Below are positions 1 to 11,159 of a stretch of 64,000 nucleotides of DNA, one piece after another (positions within the stretch are counted from its first letter, which is position 1; every line of letters starts with the position of its first letter). The stretch is from Chitinolyticbacter albus (lineage in GTDB: Bacteria; Pseudomonadota; Gammaproteobacteria; Burkholderiales; Chitinibacteraceae): the NCBI RefSeq assembly GCF_024437655.1, contig NZ_JANBVF010000006.1:1-64000 (forward strand), read 5' to 3'. The notes beneath the pieces are model-generated. The model had not been told where the DNA came from. It made no database searches and worked only from the letters and a program-made list of their open reading frames with translations. The translations under genes and the position numbers were made by a program.

Positions 1-945
1 CCACTTGATGGTGTCGGCCGGATCGACGCGACGGCTCGGGGTACGACCAAAGTCGGCCCAGGCATCGCCACCATCGCCGTTACCGGATTCGGTGCGGGTG
101 AGGATGTCGCACTCGTAGCCGCCGTTCTTCACATACAGGTTGCCGAACGCGTAGTTGATGAAGGTGAGGTGGCTGGCCGAGCCGCTGGACGCGATGTCGG
201 CAACTTCGTAGCCGCGACCGTAGACACCCCATTGCGCAAAGTAAGCGCCAACGATCTTGCCAGTGGACGGCGAGACCGGCGTCGGGGTCGGGCCAACCGG
301 GGTCGGGGTGACGGTGGGTTTGGGGGTCGGCGTGGCTGCAACCGGAGTCGGCGTCACGCTCGGCTTGGGCGTCGGTGTGGCTGCAACCGGAGTCGGAGAC
401 ACGGTCGGCTTGGGCGTCGGCGTGGCCACAACCGGGGTCGGCGTCACGGTGGGCTTGGGCGTCGGTGTGGCTGCAACCGGGGTCGGCGTCACGCTCGGCT
501 TCGGTGTCGGCGTGGTACCCACCTCGCCAACGCGCTTCCAGGCGCCCCACTGGCCGCTTTGCGCCGGATTGTCACCCCGTGTCCACCACTTGGCCTCGTA
601 GATCCCCCCGTCGTGGCTGGTGCGATCACCGGCGGTATACACCGCACCGGCCGACCAGACACCGGACGCCACAATCGGCGTGGGCGTGGGTTGCGGCGCC
701 GGAGTAGCCACCGGGCTGGGGCTGGCGCCAGTCACACGCTGCCAGAGCGCCTGCGTGTCCGCCGGGTTCCAGTTGGCGCCGGCGTAAGCCGTATGCGTGA
801 CCAAGGCCTTGTACTGGACGCCGGCATAGCTGACGACGGAACCCGCCGCGTAAGTCTCCCCTTCCTGCCATGTCGCGGCCTGGGCCAGCGCAGCGGCCAG
901 CACCACCGGCAAGGCCGCGAGCCGGATCAACTTCTGAGGTTTCAT
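1..945 (-). CDS. GH18 chitinase with two CBM5/12 domains, N-terminal 315 residues (gene runs off the left edge)
   Basis: A secreted chitin-hydrolysing enzyme. The frame is open from the ATG at 945 to base 1. Residues 1-24 form a signal peptide ([12 protein letters not shown] then an Ala-rich core). Residues 25-71 and 96-139 are two CBM5/12-type chitin-binding modules, each beginning with a conserved Trp and a W..G..Y..G..V pattern. Residues 143-226 are a Pro/Thr linker of near-identical 15-residue repeats. From about residue 230 the GH18 barrel starts ([17 protein letters not shown], then the THINYAF-like strand [10 protein letters not shown]). The catalytic DxxDxDxE motif lies beyond the window, so activity cannot be judged. 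An AGGGAA ribosome-binding site sits about 7 nt before the ATG. Family call is firm; substrate (chitin) is inferred from the modules. Confidence 0.93.
   Translation of the reverse strand, partial: MKPQKLIRLAALPVVLAAALAQAATWQEGETYAAGSVVSYAGVQYKALVTHTAYAGANWNPADTQALWQRVTGASPSPVATPAPQPTPTPIVASGVWSAGAVYTAGDRTSHDGGIYEAKWWTRGDNPAQSGQWGAWKRVGEVGTTPTPKPSVTPTPVAATPTPKPTVTPTPVVATPTPKPTVSPTPVAATPTPKPSVTPTPVAATPTPKPTVTPTPVGPTPTPVSPSTGKIVGAYFAQWGVYGRGYEVADIASSGSASHLTFINYAFGNLYVKNGGYECDILTRTESGNGDGGDAWADFGRTPSRRVDPADTIKW
268..516 (-). repeat. 45-bp tandem repeat encoding the Pro/Thr linker of the chitinase
   Basis: About five imperfect 45-bp units in frame, each encoding a PTPKPTVT block followed by PTPVAAT. 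Variants are [16 protein letters not shown] and PTPVVAT. Because the unit is a multiple of three, copy number change would alter linker length without breaking the frame. Confidence 0.88.
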
Positions 946-1634
946 ACCAATTCCCTTTCCATTCCCTGCCTGAGGTTCTCCCCAGACCGGTACTCTGTTT
1001 GTGATGTCAACGAGACAGGCAAGATCAGCTCTCCGCGCAAACCTGTCGCTTGCTTACGCCGTGATCTGGTGTTGTTTTTGCGGCGCCGCGTATTAGTGCT
1101 TGCCCGTTTCGGGCTGTCAAACCGCCAAATCGCGCATCAGAATTTGCTGCTGTTGGTCGCAACCAAGCACTACTGGCACCGCAATCAAAGATGGACCACG
1201 CTGGTACCGGCCCGCGCCAGAATCGGGCTGAATATCGGAAATCCGCCGACTTTCCTGGTTGAGACCACGGGCATCAACGCGTATCGCTCCGCTCGCGAAC
1301 AAGCAGTAGCTGTAGGCAAGCGTATGAGGACTACCAACCGAGCCCGCCGGTCGGTGACAAGCAGCGCTCGGAGCAATGCACCAAACCAGGGCGATCGCAC
1401 GGCTTGGCGTCGTGCCAGAACGTCAATACTGTGTAAGAAATGCGGACCCAGCGCCGGCAGCGACGCCAGCCGAACCGGGATCGGTCCGGCCGGCCCGCAG
1501 CGCCAAGCGCCCATTTCATGCCGCCCAAAAGCGGCGGGCCGCCATGAAATGCTCGGGGGCATCGCCGCAATGTGGCCAGGGCCGCCGCCACGCCGCTGGC
1601 GACCGCCATCGCTATCCGAGGTAGAATTGCCCCC
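946..1634. other. Long intergenic region between the divergent chitinase and aroK genes; no gene seen
   Basis: No open frame here has a convincing start, codon use or motif. A TTGACA hexamer on the minus strand (TGTCAA at 1005-1010) points towards the chitinase gene, but I find no good -10 at the right spacing. Near the aroK side, around 1513-1555, the sequence CATTTCATG and its reverse complement CATGAAATG flank a smaller GCCGC/GCGGC hairpin, which could be a regulatory or processing structure. Function unknown. Confidence 0.5.
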
Positions 1635-2165
1635 ATGAATCTGCACGGCAACTACTTCCTGGTCGGCATGATGGGCGCCGGCAAGACCACTGTGGGGCGC
1701 GCGCTGGCCAAGGCCACGGGCAAGCATTTCTATGATTCCGACCACGAGATCGAGTCGCGCACCGGCGTGCGCATTCCGATCATTTTCGAGGTCGAAGGCG
1801 AAGCGGGTTTTCGCGCGCGCGAAGCGGCGATGATCGCCGAACTGTCGCAGCAGAAGGACATCGTGCTCGCCACCGGCGGCGGCGCCGTGCTCAATCCGGA
1901 TAGCCGCGCGGCGCTGGCCCGCGGCGGCTTCGTGATCTACCTGCGCGCCAGCGTCGACGACATCTACCTGCGCACCGCCCACGACAAGAACCGCCCCTTG
2001 CTGCAGACGGCCAACCCGAAGGAGCGCATCCGCGAGCTGTTTGAAGCGCGCGATCCGCTCTATCGCGAAGTGGCCGATCTGACCATCGACACCAGCCGCC
2101 AATCGGTGCAGCAACTCACCCACGCCCTCCTCGCCAAACTCGAACACCACCATGCGCACCGTTAA
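1635..2165 (+). CDS. aroK: Shikimate kinase
   Basis: Phosphorylates shikimate with ATP to shikimate 3-phosphate in the cytosolic chorismate pathway. The P-loop [12 protein letters not shown] starts at residue 11. The shikimate-binding YDSDHEIE stretch (around residue 34) and the TGGGAVL loop follow. At 176 residues it matches the family. An upstream in-frame ATG at 1572 would add 21 residues not seen in the family, so the ATG at 1635 was chosen; a GAGGT element lies upstream of it. The 3' end overlaps aroB by 14 bp, the standard aroK-aroB arrangement, which implies co-transcription and translational coupling. Confidence 0.96.
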   Translation: MNLHGNYFLVGMMGAGKTTVGRALAKATGKHFYDSDHEIESRTGVRIPIIFEVEGEAGFRAREAAMIAELSQQKDIVLATGGGAVLNPDSRAALARGGFVIYLRASVDDIYLRTAHDKNRPLLQTANPKERIRELFEARDPLYREVADLTIDTSRQSVQQLTHALLAKLEHHHAHR

Positions 2166-3234
2166 GCTCGACCTCGATCACGCCCCCTACGACATCCACA
2201 TCGCCCGTGGCCTCTTGACCCAGGTCGAGCACATCGTGCCGCTGCTGCCGCAGCCGCGCGTGGCCATCGTCACCAACACCACCGTCGCCCCACTGTATCT
2301 CGCGCCGCTGCAATCGGCGCTGGAAGCGCGCGGCGTCAACGTCGAGGCCATCGTGCTGCCCGACGGCGAGGTCTACAAGAACTGGGAAACGCTGAACCTG
2401 ATCTTCGACGGCCTGCTGCAGGCGCGTGCCGAGCGCAAGACCACGCTGATCGCGCTGGGCGGCGGCGTGATCGGCGACATGACGGGCTTCGCCGCTGCCG
2501 TCTACCAGCGCGGCGTGCCCTTCATCCAGATTCCGACCACGCTGTTGGCGCAGGTCGATTCGTCCGTTGGCGGCAAGACCGCCATCAACCATCCGCTCGG
2601 CAAGAACATGATCGGCTCGTTCTACCAGCCGCGGCTGGTGCTGGCCGACCTTGCCACGCTCGATACGCTGCCCGCCCGCGAGTTTTCCGCCGGCATGGCC
2701 GAGGTCATCAAGTACGGCCTGATCGACGACCTGGCCTTCTTCGAGTGGCTGGAAGCCCATATCGATGCGCTGATGGCGCGCGATACCGTGGCGTTGACGT
2801 ATGCGGTGGAGCACAGCTGCCAGAACAAGGCACGCATCGTCGCCGCCGATGAAAAGGAAAACGGCCAGCGCGCGCTGTTGAACCTCGGCCACACCTTCGG
2901 CCACGCCATCGAGGCCGGCCTCGGTTACGGCGCATGGCTGCACGGCGAGGCCGTCGCTGCCGGCATGGTGCTGGCCGCCTACGCCTCGCGCGAACTGGGC
3001 AAGGTGAGCGACGCCGATATCGCGCGGATCAAGGCGCTGCTGGTGAAGGCCGGCCTGCCCGTCGTCTCGCCCCAGCTAGGCCGCGAGCGCTATCTGGACC
3101 TGATGGCGCAGGACAAGAAGGTGGATGCCGGCAAGATCAAGTTCATCCTGATGGAAAAGCTCGGCCAGTCCTATATCGGCGAGCTGACGCGGGAGCAGGT
3201 AGTGGCTGCACTGGAAGCGGGCTGCGCTAAATAA
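2152..3234 (+). CDS. aroB: 3-dehydroquinate synthase
   Basis: Converts DAHP to 3-dehydroquinate, the second step of the shikimate pathway, using NAD and a divalent metal. The NAD-binding [11 protein letters not shown] motif, the [11 protein letters not shown] loop, and metal ligands in [18 protein letters not shown] and [10 protein letters not shown] are all present. The length of 360 residues is normal. It starts inside the last codons of aroK. The small membrane-protein gene follows after 16 bp and may share the transcript. Confidence 0.97.
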   Translation: MRTVKLDLDHAPYDIHIARGLLTQVEHIVPLLPQPRVAIVTNTTVAPLYLAPLQSALEARGVNVEAIVLPDGEVYKNWETLNLIFDGLLQARAERKTTLIALGGGVIGDMTGFAAAVYQRGVPFIQIPTTLLAQVDSSVGGKTAINHPLGKNMIGSFYQPRLVLADLATLDTLPAREFSAGMAEVIKYGLIDDLAFFEWLEAHIDALMARDTVALTYAVEHSCQNKARIVAADEKENGQRALLNLGHTFGHAIEAGLGYGAWLHGEAVAAGMVLAAYASRELGKVSDADIARIKALLVKAGLPVVSPQLGRERYLDLMAQDKKVDAGKIKFILMEKLGQSYIGELTREQVVAALEAGCAK

Positions 3235-3250
3235 CTGACGGTTGAGCACA

Positions 3251-3532
3251 ATGACGCACCCCGTACTCCAAAAATCCGAAGTTCAGAAAAACTCTTCACT
3301 GATTCTGACGATAGCGGGAGGAATCGGAATACTGGTTGCGGCAGGTGGATTACTCCCCGCCGCGATCAATGGCGCGGACTTGACCGCGAAAGGTTTAATC
3401 TGGAGTTTGTTTGGCCTTGCGTTGAGCTACGTTTGCTTCAAAGAAGTTGCCACCCGAATCGCAAGCAAAACACGCGACGGCAAAACGACAGACCAACAAC
3501 CTCCCCCATCGGGTACTGACGCCATCGATTAA
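3251..3532 (+). CDS. Small two-helix membrane protein of unknown function
   Basis: A 93-residue protein with two likely membrane helices (about residues 17-36 and 46-64) and a polar Lys/Thr/Pro-rich tail. I do not recognise the family. The ATG at 3251 was preferred; a TTG at 3242 in the same frame is possible. It follows aroB by 16 bp and is closed by a strong terminator immediately after its stop, so it is probably the last gene of the aroKB transcript. Its base composition is more AT-rich than its neighbours. Confidence 0.6.
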   Translation: MTHPVLQKSEVQKNSSLILTIAGGIGILVAAGGLLPAAINGADLTAKGLIWSLFGLALSYVCFKEVATRIASKTRDGKTTDQQPPPSGTDAID

Positions 3533-3559
3533 AAAAGCCGCGCTTTATGCGCGGCTTTT

Positions 3560-3562
<3 letters not shown>
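3531..3562. terminator. Bidirectional Rho-independent terminator between aroB/small ORF and yihY
   Basis: AAAAAAGCCGCGC, a short TTTA-type loop, then GCGCGGCTTTTTT: a near-perfect GC stem flanked by A and T tracts on both sides. It can stop the plus-strand aroKB unit and the minus-strand yihY gene, whose stop codon overlaps it. Confidence 0.93.
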
Positions 3563-5861
<2,299 letters not shown>

Positions 5862-6231
5862 CGACCACCTCCCCTTCAGCCACATCACCCCCACTGCACG
5901 CCTAGTACTGCCCCGCGACCGAAGGGAGTCCGGGTTACCGCCTTTCAGGACGACTGAACGGAGTCCGGCGTCGCTCCGGCAGTTTCGCGCGGCTTGCCGG
6001 AACCGTTACGCCGGGTTTTGCTGGCCGCACCCCCAGCCAACCCGGTGCGCGTTCAGCGAACCCGGTCCAACGTTACTGCTCGTGCGCGCTGCGCTCTGCC
6101 GTAGCGCCATCCCCCTGCCCCGATGGCTTGCGCTTGCGCGCCTCTATCGCGCGTGCGATCAAATTCGTCAGCGCCGTGGCTTGCCGTGTGCGATACAGGA
6201 TGAGTTCGCACCACGCTCAAGGAGCTGCAAG
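5862..6231. other. Intergenic region before ppk2 with a short direct repeat
   Basis: No credible gene. A 17-bp motif GACCGAAGGGAGTCCGG at 5917-5933 recurs with 15 of 17 matches at 5952-5968, start-to-start spacing 35 bp, on the same strand. The rest shows no clear promoter. The ribosome-binding site for ppk2 (AAGGAG at 6219-6224) is at the right end. Confidence 0.5.
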
Positions 6232-7050
6232 ATGGGGAAGAAGAAAAAAGCGGTCGTCGCGGAACCGGTCGTTCCAGCTGCGCCGCTGAGCAACAAGCAA
6301 TATGTGAAGGAGCTGAAAGAGCTGCATGGTGAGCTCGTCAAGCTGCAGCAATGGGTGGTCGCCAAGGGACTCAAGATCTGCATCGTGTTCGAAGGGCGCG
6401 ACGGCGCCGGCAAGGGCGGCACGATCAAGGCACTCACCGAACGGGTCAGCCCGCGTGTGTTCCGCGTGGTGGCGCTGCCCGCGCCCACCGAGCGCGAAAA
6501 AAGCCAGATGTACTTCCAGCGCTATATGCAGCACCTGCCGGCCGCCGGCGAGATCGTGATCTTCGATCGCAGCTGGTACAACCGCGCCGGCGTCGAGCGG
6601 GTGATGGGGTTTTGCACGCCGGAGCAGACCGCGAAATTCCTCGAGACCACGCCGCTGGCCGAACGCGCCATGGTCGAGTCGGGCATCATCCTGCTGAAAT
6701 ACTGGCTGGAAGTCAGCCCGGAGGAGCAGGAGCGGCGACTGCGCGACCGTATCGACGATCCGCGCAAGATCTGGAAGCTCTCACCGATGGATATCAAATC
6801 GTACGACCGCTGGGACGATTACACCCAGGCGCGCGACAATATGTTCACCGCCACCGATACCTCGTGGGCTCCGTGGTTCGTCGCCCGCTCGGAGGACAAG
6901 AAGAAGGTGCGGCTCAACGTGATCCGCCACCTGCTCGATCACGTGCCCTACGAGGAATTGCCGCCCGAGGAAGTGAAGCTGCCCAACCGCAAGATCAAGC
7001 GCCGCGAGGCCAGCAGCTATCCGTTCCGTTTCATTGCCGAGCGCTATTGA
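6232..7050 (+). CDS. ppk2: Polyphosphate kinase 2
   Basis: Transfers phosphate between polyphosphate and nucleotides, linking polyphosphate stores to (G/A)TP supply. The Walker A motif EGRDGAGKGGTIK is at residues 54-66, the Walker B region VIFDRSWYNRAGVERVMGF near 106-124, and the lid-containing segment and WKLSPMD follow. It has a single domain of 272 residues and a Lys-rich N-terminus (MGKKKKAVV). The ATG at 6232 has AAGGAG 7 nt upstream; the frame extends 5' without support. Nucleotide preference (ADP or GDP) cannot be told. Confidence 0.93.
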   Translation: MGKKKKAVVAEPVVPAAPLSNKQYVKELKELHGELVKLQQWVVAKGLKICIVFEGRDGAGKGGTIKALTERVSPRVFRVVALPAPTEREKSQMYFQRYMQHLPAAGEIVIFDRSWYNRAGVERVMGFCTPEQTAKFLETTPLAERAMVESGIILLKYWLEVSPEEQERRLRDRIDDPRKIWKLSPMDIKSYDRWDDYTQARDNMFTATDTSWAPWFVARSEDKKKVRLNVIRHLLDHVPYEELPPEEVKLPNRKIKRREASSYPFRFIAERY

Positions 7051-7097
7051 GAGCCGGGTTACACAGCCTGCAGTCCCCTGTGCACAATCGACGTCAA

Positions 7098-7118
7098 GAG
7101 CCCGGCCAAGCCGGGCTC
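7098..7118. terminator. Perfect hairpin downstream of ppk2
   Basis: GAGCCCGGC-CAA-GCCGGGCTC, a 9-bp stem with a 3-nt loop, 48 bp after the ppk2 stop. It is not followed by a T run, so termination is possible but not certain. Confidence 0.55.
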
Positions 7119-7253
7119 AAAGCTGCTCCTGGGTGCACAATAACGGCTCCCCCGGCTCGATTCCCCTCCCCCCGCCCTCGCCGCCGCGAGTGGGCCTCGC
7201 TTTGCTCGTTGGTGGCACGAGCGCACTTCTTATCAAGCCCAGCGAGCAAAAAT

Positions 7254-7290
7254 AAAACCCGGTCGACGTGGCCTACGTCGATCGGGTTTT
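7254..7290. terminator. Rho-independent terminator, likely bidirectional, between ppk2 and leuA
   Basis: AAACCCGGTCGACGT, loop, ACGTCGATCGGGTTT followed by TTT. Long stem with one mismatch, A tract on the left and T tract on the right, so it can act in both directions between the convergent genes. Confidence 0.85.
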
Positions 7291-7471
7291 TACTGCTGCC
7301 GCCGGTCCATTGCCTGACTCGCTCGCGGATCGCGAAGGGGCGCGCTGGCTTGCGACGCCTGGGTTGCGCCGCGCGGTACAGCCCTCGTGGGGCGCCCGCC
7401 TCGGTGGTTTACTGCTGAGATTCGATGGTTGAGCGTCGCGGCGCACGCTGTCCGGAGCGCCGCGAGCTCGT

Positions 7472-9268
7472 TTATACCGCCTCGCCGATCTGCGGATTGA
7501 CGCGGGTGTTCTTGTGCGAGAGCTTGTTCAGCGCCGAGATATACGCCTTGGCACTGGCGACCAGGATGTCGGTGTCGGCACCCTGGCCGTTCACCACCCT
7601 GCCCGCCTTGGACAGGCGCACCGTTACTTCGCCCTGGCTGTCGGTGCCTTGGGTGATCGCATTCACCGAATAGAGCAGCAGCTCGGCGCCGCTATTCACC
7701 ACCGACTCGATCGCCTTGAAAGTGGCGTCGACCGGACCATCGCCTTCGGCATGGGCCTGGCGCTCCGCGCCGTCGTCGACCATTACCAGCGCGGCACTCG
7801 GCACCTCGCCGGTTTCGGACACCACCTTGAGCGAACTCAAGCGGTAGGTTTCCTGCTCGATCGACACCATCTCGTCCGATACCAGCGCATGCAAGTCCTC
7901 GTCGAAGATCTCGCGCTTGCGATCGGCCAGATCCTTGAAGCGGGCAAAGGCGGCATTCAGCGCCTCGTCGGTATCGAGCACGATGCCGAGATCCAGCAAC
8001 TTGGTCTTGAACGCATTTCGGCCCGAGAGCTTGCCCAAGGTGAGGCGGTTGGCCGACCAGCCCACCGATTCGGCACTCATGATCTCGTAGGTTTCGCGAT
8101 GCTTGAGCACGCCATCCTGGTGGATGCCCGATTCGTGGGCGAAGGCATTGGCACCGACAATGGCCTTGTTCGGCTGCACCGGGTAACCGGTGATGGTCGA
8201 AACCAGCTTGCTGCTCGGCACGATCTGCGTGGCGTCGATGCGCGTTTCCACGCCGAATACATCGTGGCGCGTCTTCACCGCCATCACGATTTCTTCCATC
8301 GCCGCGTTGCCGGCACGCTCGCCCAGGCCATTGATCGTGCATTCCACCTGGCGCGCGCCGCCAAGCACGGCGGCGAGCGAGTTGGCGACGGCCATGCCCA
8401 GATCGTTGTGGCAATGCGCCGACCAGATCACCTTGTCGCCGCCACGGGTCTTGGCGATCAACTCGCGAAAGAACGCCTCGGTCTTTTGCGGCACGGCGTA
8501 GCCGACGGTATCGGGCACGTTGAGTGTGGTGGCCCCCGCCTCGATCACCGCGCTGAACACGCGGGCGAGGAAATCGATATCGCTGCGCAAGGCATCCTCG
8601 GCCGAGAACTCGACGTCGTCCGTGTATTCGCGCGCCAGCTTCACCGCCTTGACGGCCGCCTCAACCACCTCGTCCGGGCTCATGCGCAGCTTCTTTTCCA
8701 TGTGGATGGGGCTGGTGGCGATGAAGGTATGGATGCGGCGGCGCTTGGCTGGTGCGATCGCCTCGCCGGCGGCGCGGATGTCACGCTCGGTGGCGCGCGC
8801 CAAGCTACAGACGGTGCTGTTTTCGATCACTTCGGCAATCGCGCGGATCGCGTCGGCATCCCCTGGGCTGGCTGCAGCGAAGCCCGCTTCGATGATGTCC
8901 ACGCCCAGCTTTTCCAGTTGGCGGGCGATGCGGATCTTTTCTTCGCGGGTCATCGACGCGCCAGGCGATTGCTCGCCGTCACGCAAGGTGGTGTCGAAAA
9001 TGTACAAACGATCGCCCATGGCACTGGCTCCGGAGTGGCTCGTCGGCACTTCGCCGACGCGATAACTATGGATGTTGAAATCACGGTTCTGGCGCGCGGC
9101 GAGCCGGGCCAGTTTGTCGATCTGCGATAGCGGCAAGCTGCCGCGCTCGCGCCACTTGTAGATCGCGGCGCGGCTGACAAGATCGTCGGGGAAGAGCTGA
9201 TTCAGGGCGTCCGCCAGGGCAGCGGGCCCGCCGAAGTCGGCGATCAGGCGGTCGATGTCGAATTGCAC
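7472..9268 (-). CDS. leuA: 2-isopropylmalate synthase with an N-terminal helix-turn-helix-like extension
   Basis: Condenses acetyl-CoA with 2-oxoisovalerate, the first committed step to leucine. The catalytic region begins at residue 84 ([20 protein letters not shown]), with HCHNDLGMA and the C-terminal LeuA regulatory domain following. Residues 1-70 are extra: [27 protein letters not shown] and IDKLARLA read like a small Cro/CI-type helix-turn-helix. The long form starts with GTG at 9268 behind a good AGGAG site. The ATG at 9019 has GGAG 8 nt upstream, so a short 515-residue LeuA could also be made. Convergent with ppk2; pssA lies upstream on the same strand. Confidence 0.95.
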   Translation of the reverse strand: MQFDIDRLIADFGGPAALADALNQLFPDDLVSRAAIYKWRERGSLPLSQIDKLARLAARQNRDFNIHSYRVGEVPTSHSGASAMGDRLYIFDTTLRDGEQSPGASMTREEKIRIARQLEKLGVDIIEAGFAAASPGDADAIRAIAEVIENSTVCSLARATERDIRAAGEAIAPAKRRRIHTFIATSPIHMEKKLRMSPDEVVEAAVKAVKLAREYTDDVEFSAEDALRSDIDFLARVFSAVIEAGATTLNVPDTVGYAVPQKTEAFFRELIAKTRGGDKVIWSAHCHNDLGMAVANSLAAVLGGARQVECTINGLGERAGNAAMEEIVMAVKTRHDVFGVETRIDATQIVPSSKLVSTITGYPVQPNKAIVGANAFAHESGIHQDGVLKHRETYEIMSAESVGWSANRLTLGKLSGRNAFKTKLLDLGIVLDTDEALNAAFARFKDLADRKREIFDEDLHALVSDEMVSIEQETYRLSSLKVVSETGEVPSAALVMVDDGAERQAHAEGDGPVDATFKAIESVVNSGAELLLYSVNAITQGTDSQGEVTVRLSKAGRVVNGQGADTDILVASAKAYISALNKLSHKNTRVNPQIGEAV

Positions 9269-9295
9269 GCGCTACTCCTGGCTAACGATGGGCTC

Positions 9296-9325
9296 AGGAT
9301 AGGGGCAACTTCTACACAACGTCAA
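9296..9325 (-). promoter_or_regulatory. Candidate sigma-70 promoter of leuA
   Basis: On the minus strand TTGACG (9325-9320), 18-bp spacer, TATCCT (9301-9296). It lies about 30 bp before the GTG start of the long leuA form. Confidence 0.5.
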
Positions 9326-9339
9326 ACACTATTTCGGTT

Positions 9340-9358
9340 TTGCGCAAAAAATGCGCAA
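9340..9358. promoter_or_regulatory. Perfect palindrome upstream of the leuA promoter, candidate operator
   Basis: TTGCGCA-AAAAA-TGCGCAA, 7-bp arms with a 5-nt AT spacer, 14 bp upstream of the proposed leuA -35. It could be a repressor site or, on RNA, a hairpin downstream of pssA; the lack of a T tract after the stem makes a terminator less likely. Confidence 0.4.
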
Positions 9359-9401
9359 CACCATCAGACAAACAACCAAAATATCGGACAAAAAGTCCAA
9401 A

Positions 9402-10160
9402 TCAACCCGAAGTTGGCCGATGCTTCACCTTGCACCACAGCCAGTAGACATAGCCCGAAGCGGCGTAGCCGATAAAGAAGCAGAACAGCACCAACGCCGG
9501 GCGCGAGGCGCCGATCAACAGCACCAGCACCGCCACCAGCATGGCAACGAAGGGCACCGTCTTGCGCGCGTGGAACTCCTTGAAGCTCCAGAAGCGCACG
9601 TTGGACACCATGGTCAAGCCGGCGAACAGCGTGAAGAACAGCGCGATATAGGGCAGCGCGGGGCGCAACACCGCCAGATCGCTGGCGTATTCGATGCCGA
9701 TCCAGACGAGGCCCGCCACGAGGGCTGCCGCCGACGGCGAGGGCAGCCCCTGGAACCAGCGCTTGTCCACCACCTCGATATTGGTATTGAAGCGCGCCAA
9801 CCGCAGCGCCGCGCCAGCGCAGTAGATAAAGGCCACCGCCCAACCGAGCTTGCCGAAATCCTTGAGCATCCACTCATAGGCGACCAGGGCCGGCGCCACG
9901 CCGAACGACACCATGTCCGACAGGCTGTCGAACTCGGCGCCGAATTCCGATTGCGTATGCGTCAGCCGCGCCACCCGGCCGTCGAGCCCGTCGAGGATCA
10001 TCGCGATGAAGATGGCAACCGCCGATTGCTCGAAGTGTCCGTTCATGGCCTGGACGATGGCGTAGAAACCGGCGAACAGCGCGCTTAGCGTAAACAGGTT
10101 GGGCAAGAGGTAGATGCTCTGGCGCTTGAAGTTCAGCGGCCGCTTGACGGGATGATGCAT
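9402..10160 (-). CDS. pssA: CDP-diacylglycerol-serine O-phosphatidyltransferase
   Basis: Makes phosphatidylserine from CDP-diacylglycerol and serine in the inner membrane; psd, divergently encoded next door, decarboxylates it to phosphatidylethanolamine. The CDP-alcohol phosphotransferase motif is at about residues 57-82 (DGLDGRVAR, then G...D...D in GAEFDSLSD). About seven hydrophobic helices; 252 residues, usual for the betaproteobacterial type. A weak GGAC/GTCC hairpin follows the stop. Confidence 0.95.
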   Translation of the reverse strand: MHHPVKRPLNFKRQSIYLLPNLFTLSALFAGFYAIVQAMNGHFEQSAVAIFIAMILDGLDGRVARLTHTQSEFGAEFDSLSDMVSFGVAPALVAYEWMLKDFGKLGWAVAFIYCAGAALRLARFNTNIEVVDKRWFQGLPSPSAAALVAGLVWIGIEYASDLAVLRPALPYIALFFTLFAGLTMVSNVRFWSFKEFHARKTVPFVAMLVAVLVLLIGASRPALVLFCFFIGYAASGYVYWLWCKVKHRPTSG

Positions 10161-10279
10161 AAGAAGACCTCAGGCACGGGCCGGCGGCGAAGCGCCAGCG
10201 AAAGTGGAAATTGTAGCTTGAGCCCGCGCGCGCTGTCTGTGCCATAGGCTGCGAACGCGGTAGCAACCGGCACATGCGT

Positions 10280-10285
10280 TACAAT
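10280..10285 (+). promoter_or_regulatory. -10 hexamer of the psd promoter
   Basis: TACAAT (5 of 6 matches to consensus) about 21 bp before the chosen psd start; no clear -35. It overlaps the upstream in-frame ATG at 10274, which argues against that start. Confidence 0.45.
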
Positions 10286-10306
10286 TGCCGGTTTATCCAA
10301 CGTGGA

Positions 10307-11152
10307 ATGCCGGCCGTGCCCGATCGCCTTTTCGTCCTGCTGCAGCATCTTGCACCCAAACTGGCGCTGACCCTGTTCGCCGGCTGGGTCGCCACGCCGC
10401 AGCGCGGCTGGGTCACCACCCGCATCATCCGCCGCTTCGTCAGGAAGTACGGCGTGAACATGGCGGAAGCCGCCAATCCGGATGTCGCCAGCTACAAGAG
10501 CTTCAACGATTTCTTCACCCGCGCGCTCAAGCCGGGTGCCCGGCCGCTGGCCGAGAGCCGCCTGGTGTGCCCGGTCGATGGCGCGATCAGCCAGTTCGGC
10601 CGCATCGAAGGCGACCAGATCTTCCAAGCCAAGGGCCACAGCTACAGCACCCGTGCACTGGTCGGCGGCGATGCCGAGCTGGCCAGCCAGTTCGAGCATG
10701 GCAGCTTTGCCACCATCTATCTCAGCCCCAAGGATTACCACCGCATCCATATGCCGTGCGCCGGACGGCTGACCCGCATGATCTACGTGCCGGGCGAGCT
10801 CTATTCGGTGAACCCGGCCACCGCGCGCGGCGTTCCGGGCCTCTTTGCGCGCAACGAGCGCGTGGTCTGCATGTTCGAAGGGGAAGCCGGGCCCTTCGTG
10901 CTGGTGCTGGTCGGGGCGACCATCGTCGGCAGCATGGCCACCGTCTGGCATGGCGTGGTCAACCCGCCGCGCAGCAAGACGGTGCGTGTATGGCGCTACG
11001 ACGACCAGCAGATCACCTTGAAGCAGGGCGAGGAAATGGGCCGCTTCCTGCTCGGCTCCACCGTGGTGCTGCTCTATCCGCAGCAACTCGACTTCAACCC
11101 GGACTGGGCGCCGGCTCGCGGCGTGCGACTGGGCGAAGCCATGGCTGGCTGA
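10307..11152 (+). CDS. psd: Phosphatidylserine decarboxylase proenzyme
   Basis: Pyruvoyl enzyme making phosphatidylethanolamine at the inner membrane. The self-cleavage motif LGST is present near the C-terminus (FLLGSTVVLLYP). The catalytic Asp and His are in CPVDGAISQFG and KDYHRIHMP, and YKSFNDFFTR is typical of the bacterial class. ATG at 10307 gives 281 residues; a GTG at 10316 is also plausible. The frame extends to an ATG at 10274, but that lies inside the likely promoter. Divergent from pssA, whereas in many betaproteobacteria the two are co-directional. Confidence 0.95.
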   Translation: MPAVPDRLFVLLQHLAPKLALTLFAGWVATPQRGWVTTRIIRRFVRKYGVNMAEAANPDVASYKSFNDFFTRALKPGARPLAESRLVCPVDGAISQFGRIEGDQIFQAKGHSYSTRALVGGDAELASQFEHGSFATIYLSPKDYHRIHMPCAGRLTRMIYVPGELYSVNPATARGVPGLFARNERVVCMFEGEAGPFVLVLVGATIVGSMATVWHGVVNPPRSKTVRVWRYDDQQITLKQGEEMGRFLLGSTVVLLYPQQLDFNPDWAPARGVRLGEAMAG

Positions 11153-11159
11153 GCGCCCA

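Larger units (their letters stand above)
7051..7471. other. Intergenic region between convergent ppk2 and leuA; two hairpins, no gene seen
   Basis: Contains the hairpins listed separately at 7098-7118 and 7254-7290. The remainder (7292-7471) holds no convincing coding frame; short frames on both strands lack ribosome-binding sites and family features. Confidence 0.55.

Noticed and set aside
268-516. The tandem repeats as a CRISPR array
   Set aside because: Units are contiguous without unique spacers and are translated as the chitinase linker.
169-1638. A 489-codon plus-strand open frame opposite the chitinase gene and across the intergenic region
   Set aside because: Its Arg/Gly-rich repeats are the complement of the Pro/Thr linker, there is no ribosome-binding site or known domain, and it crosses a promoter region.
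7514-9130. A 538-codon plus-strand open frame antisense to leuA
   Set aside because: Composition (His/Arg/Gln/Val rich) is typical of antisense frames of GC-rich genes; leuA motifs on the other strand are unambiguous.
10274-10306. ATG at 10274 as the psd start
   Set aside because: It overlaps a likely -10 box (TACAAT) and adds residues not typical of the family.
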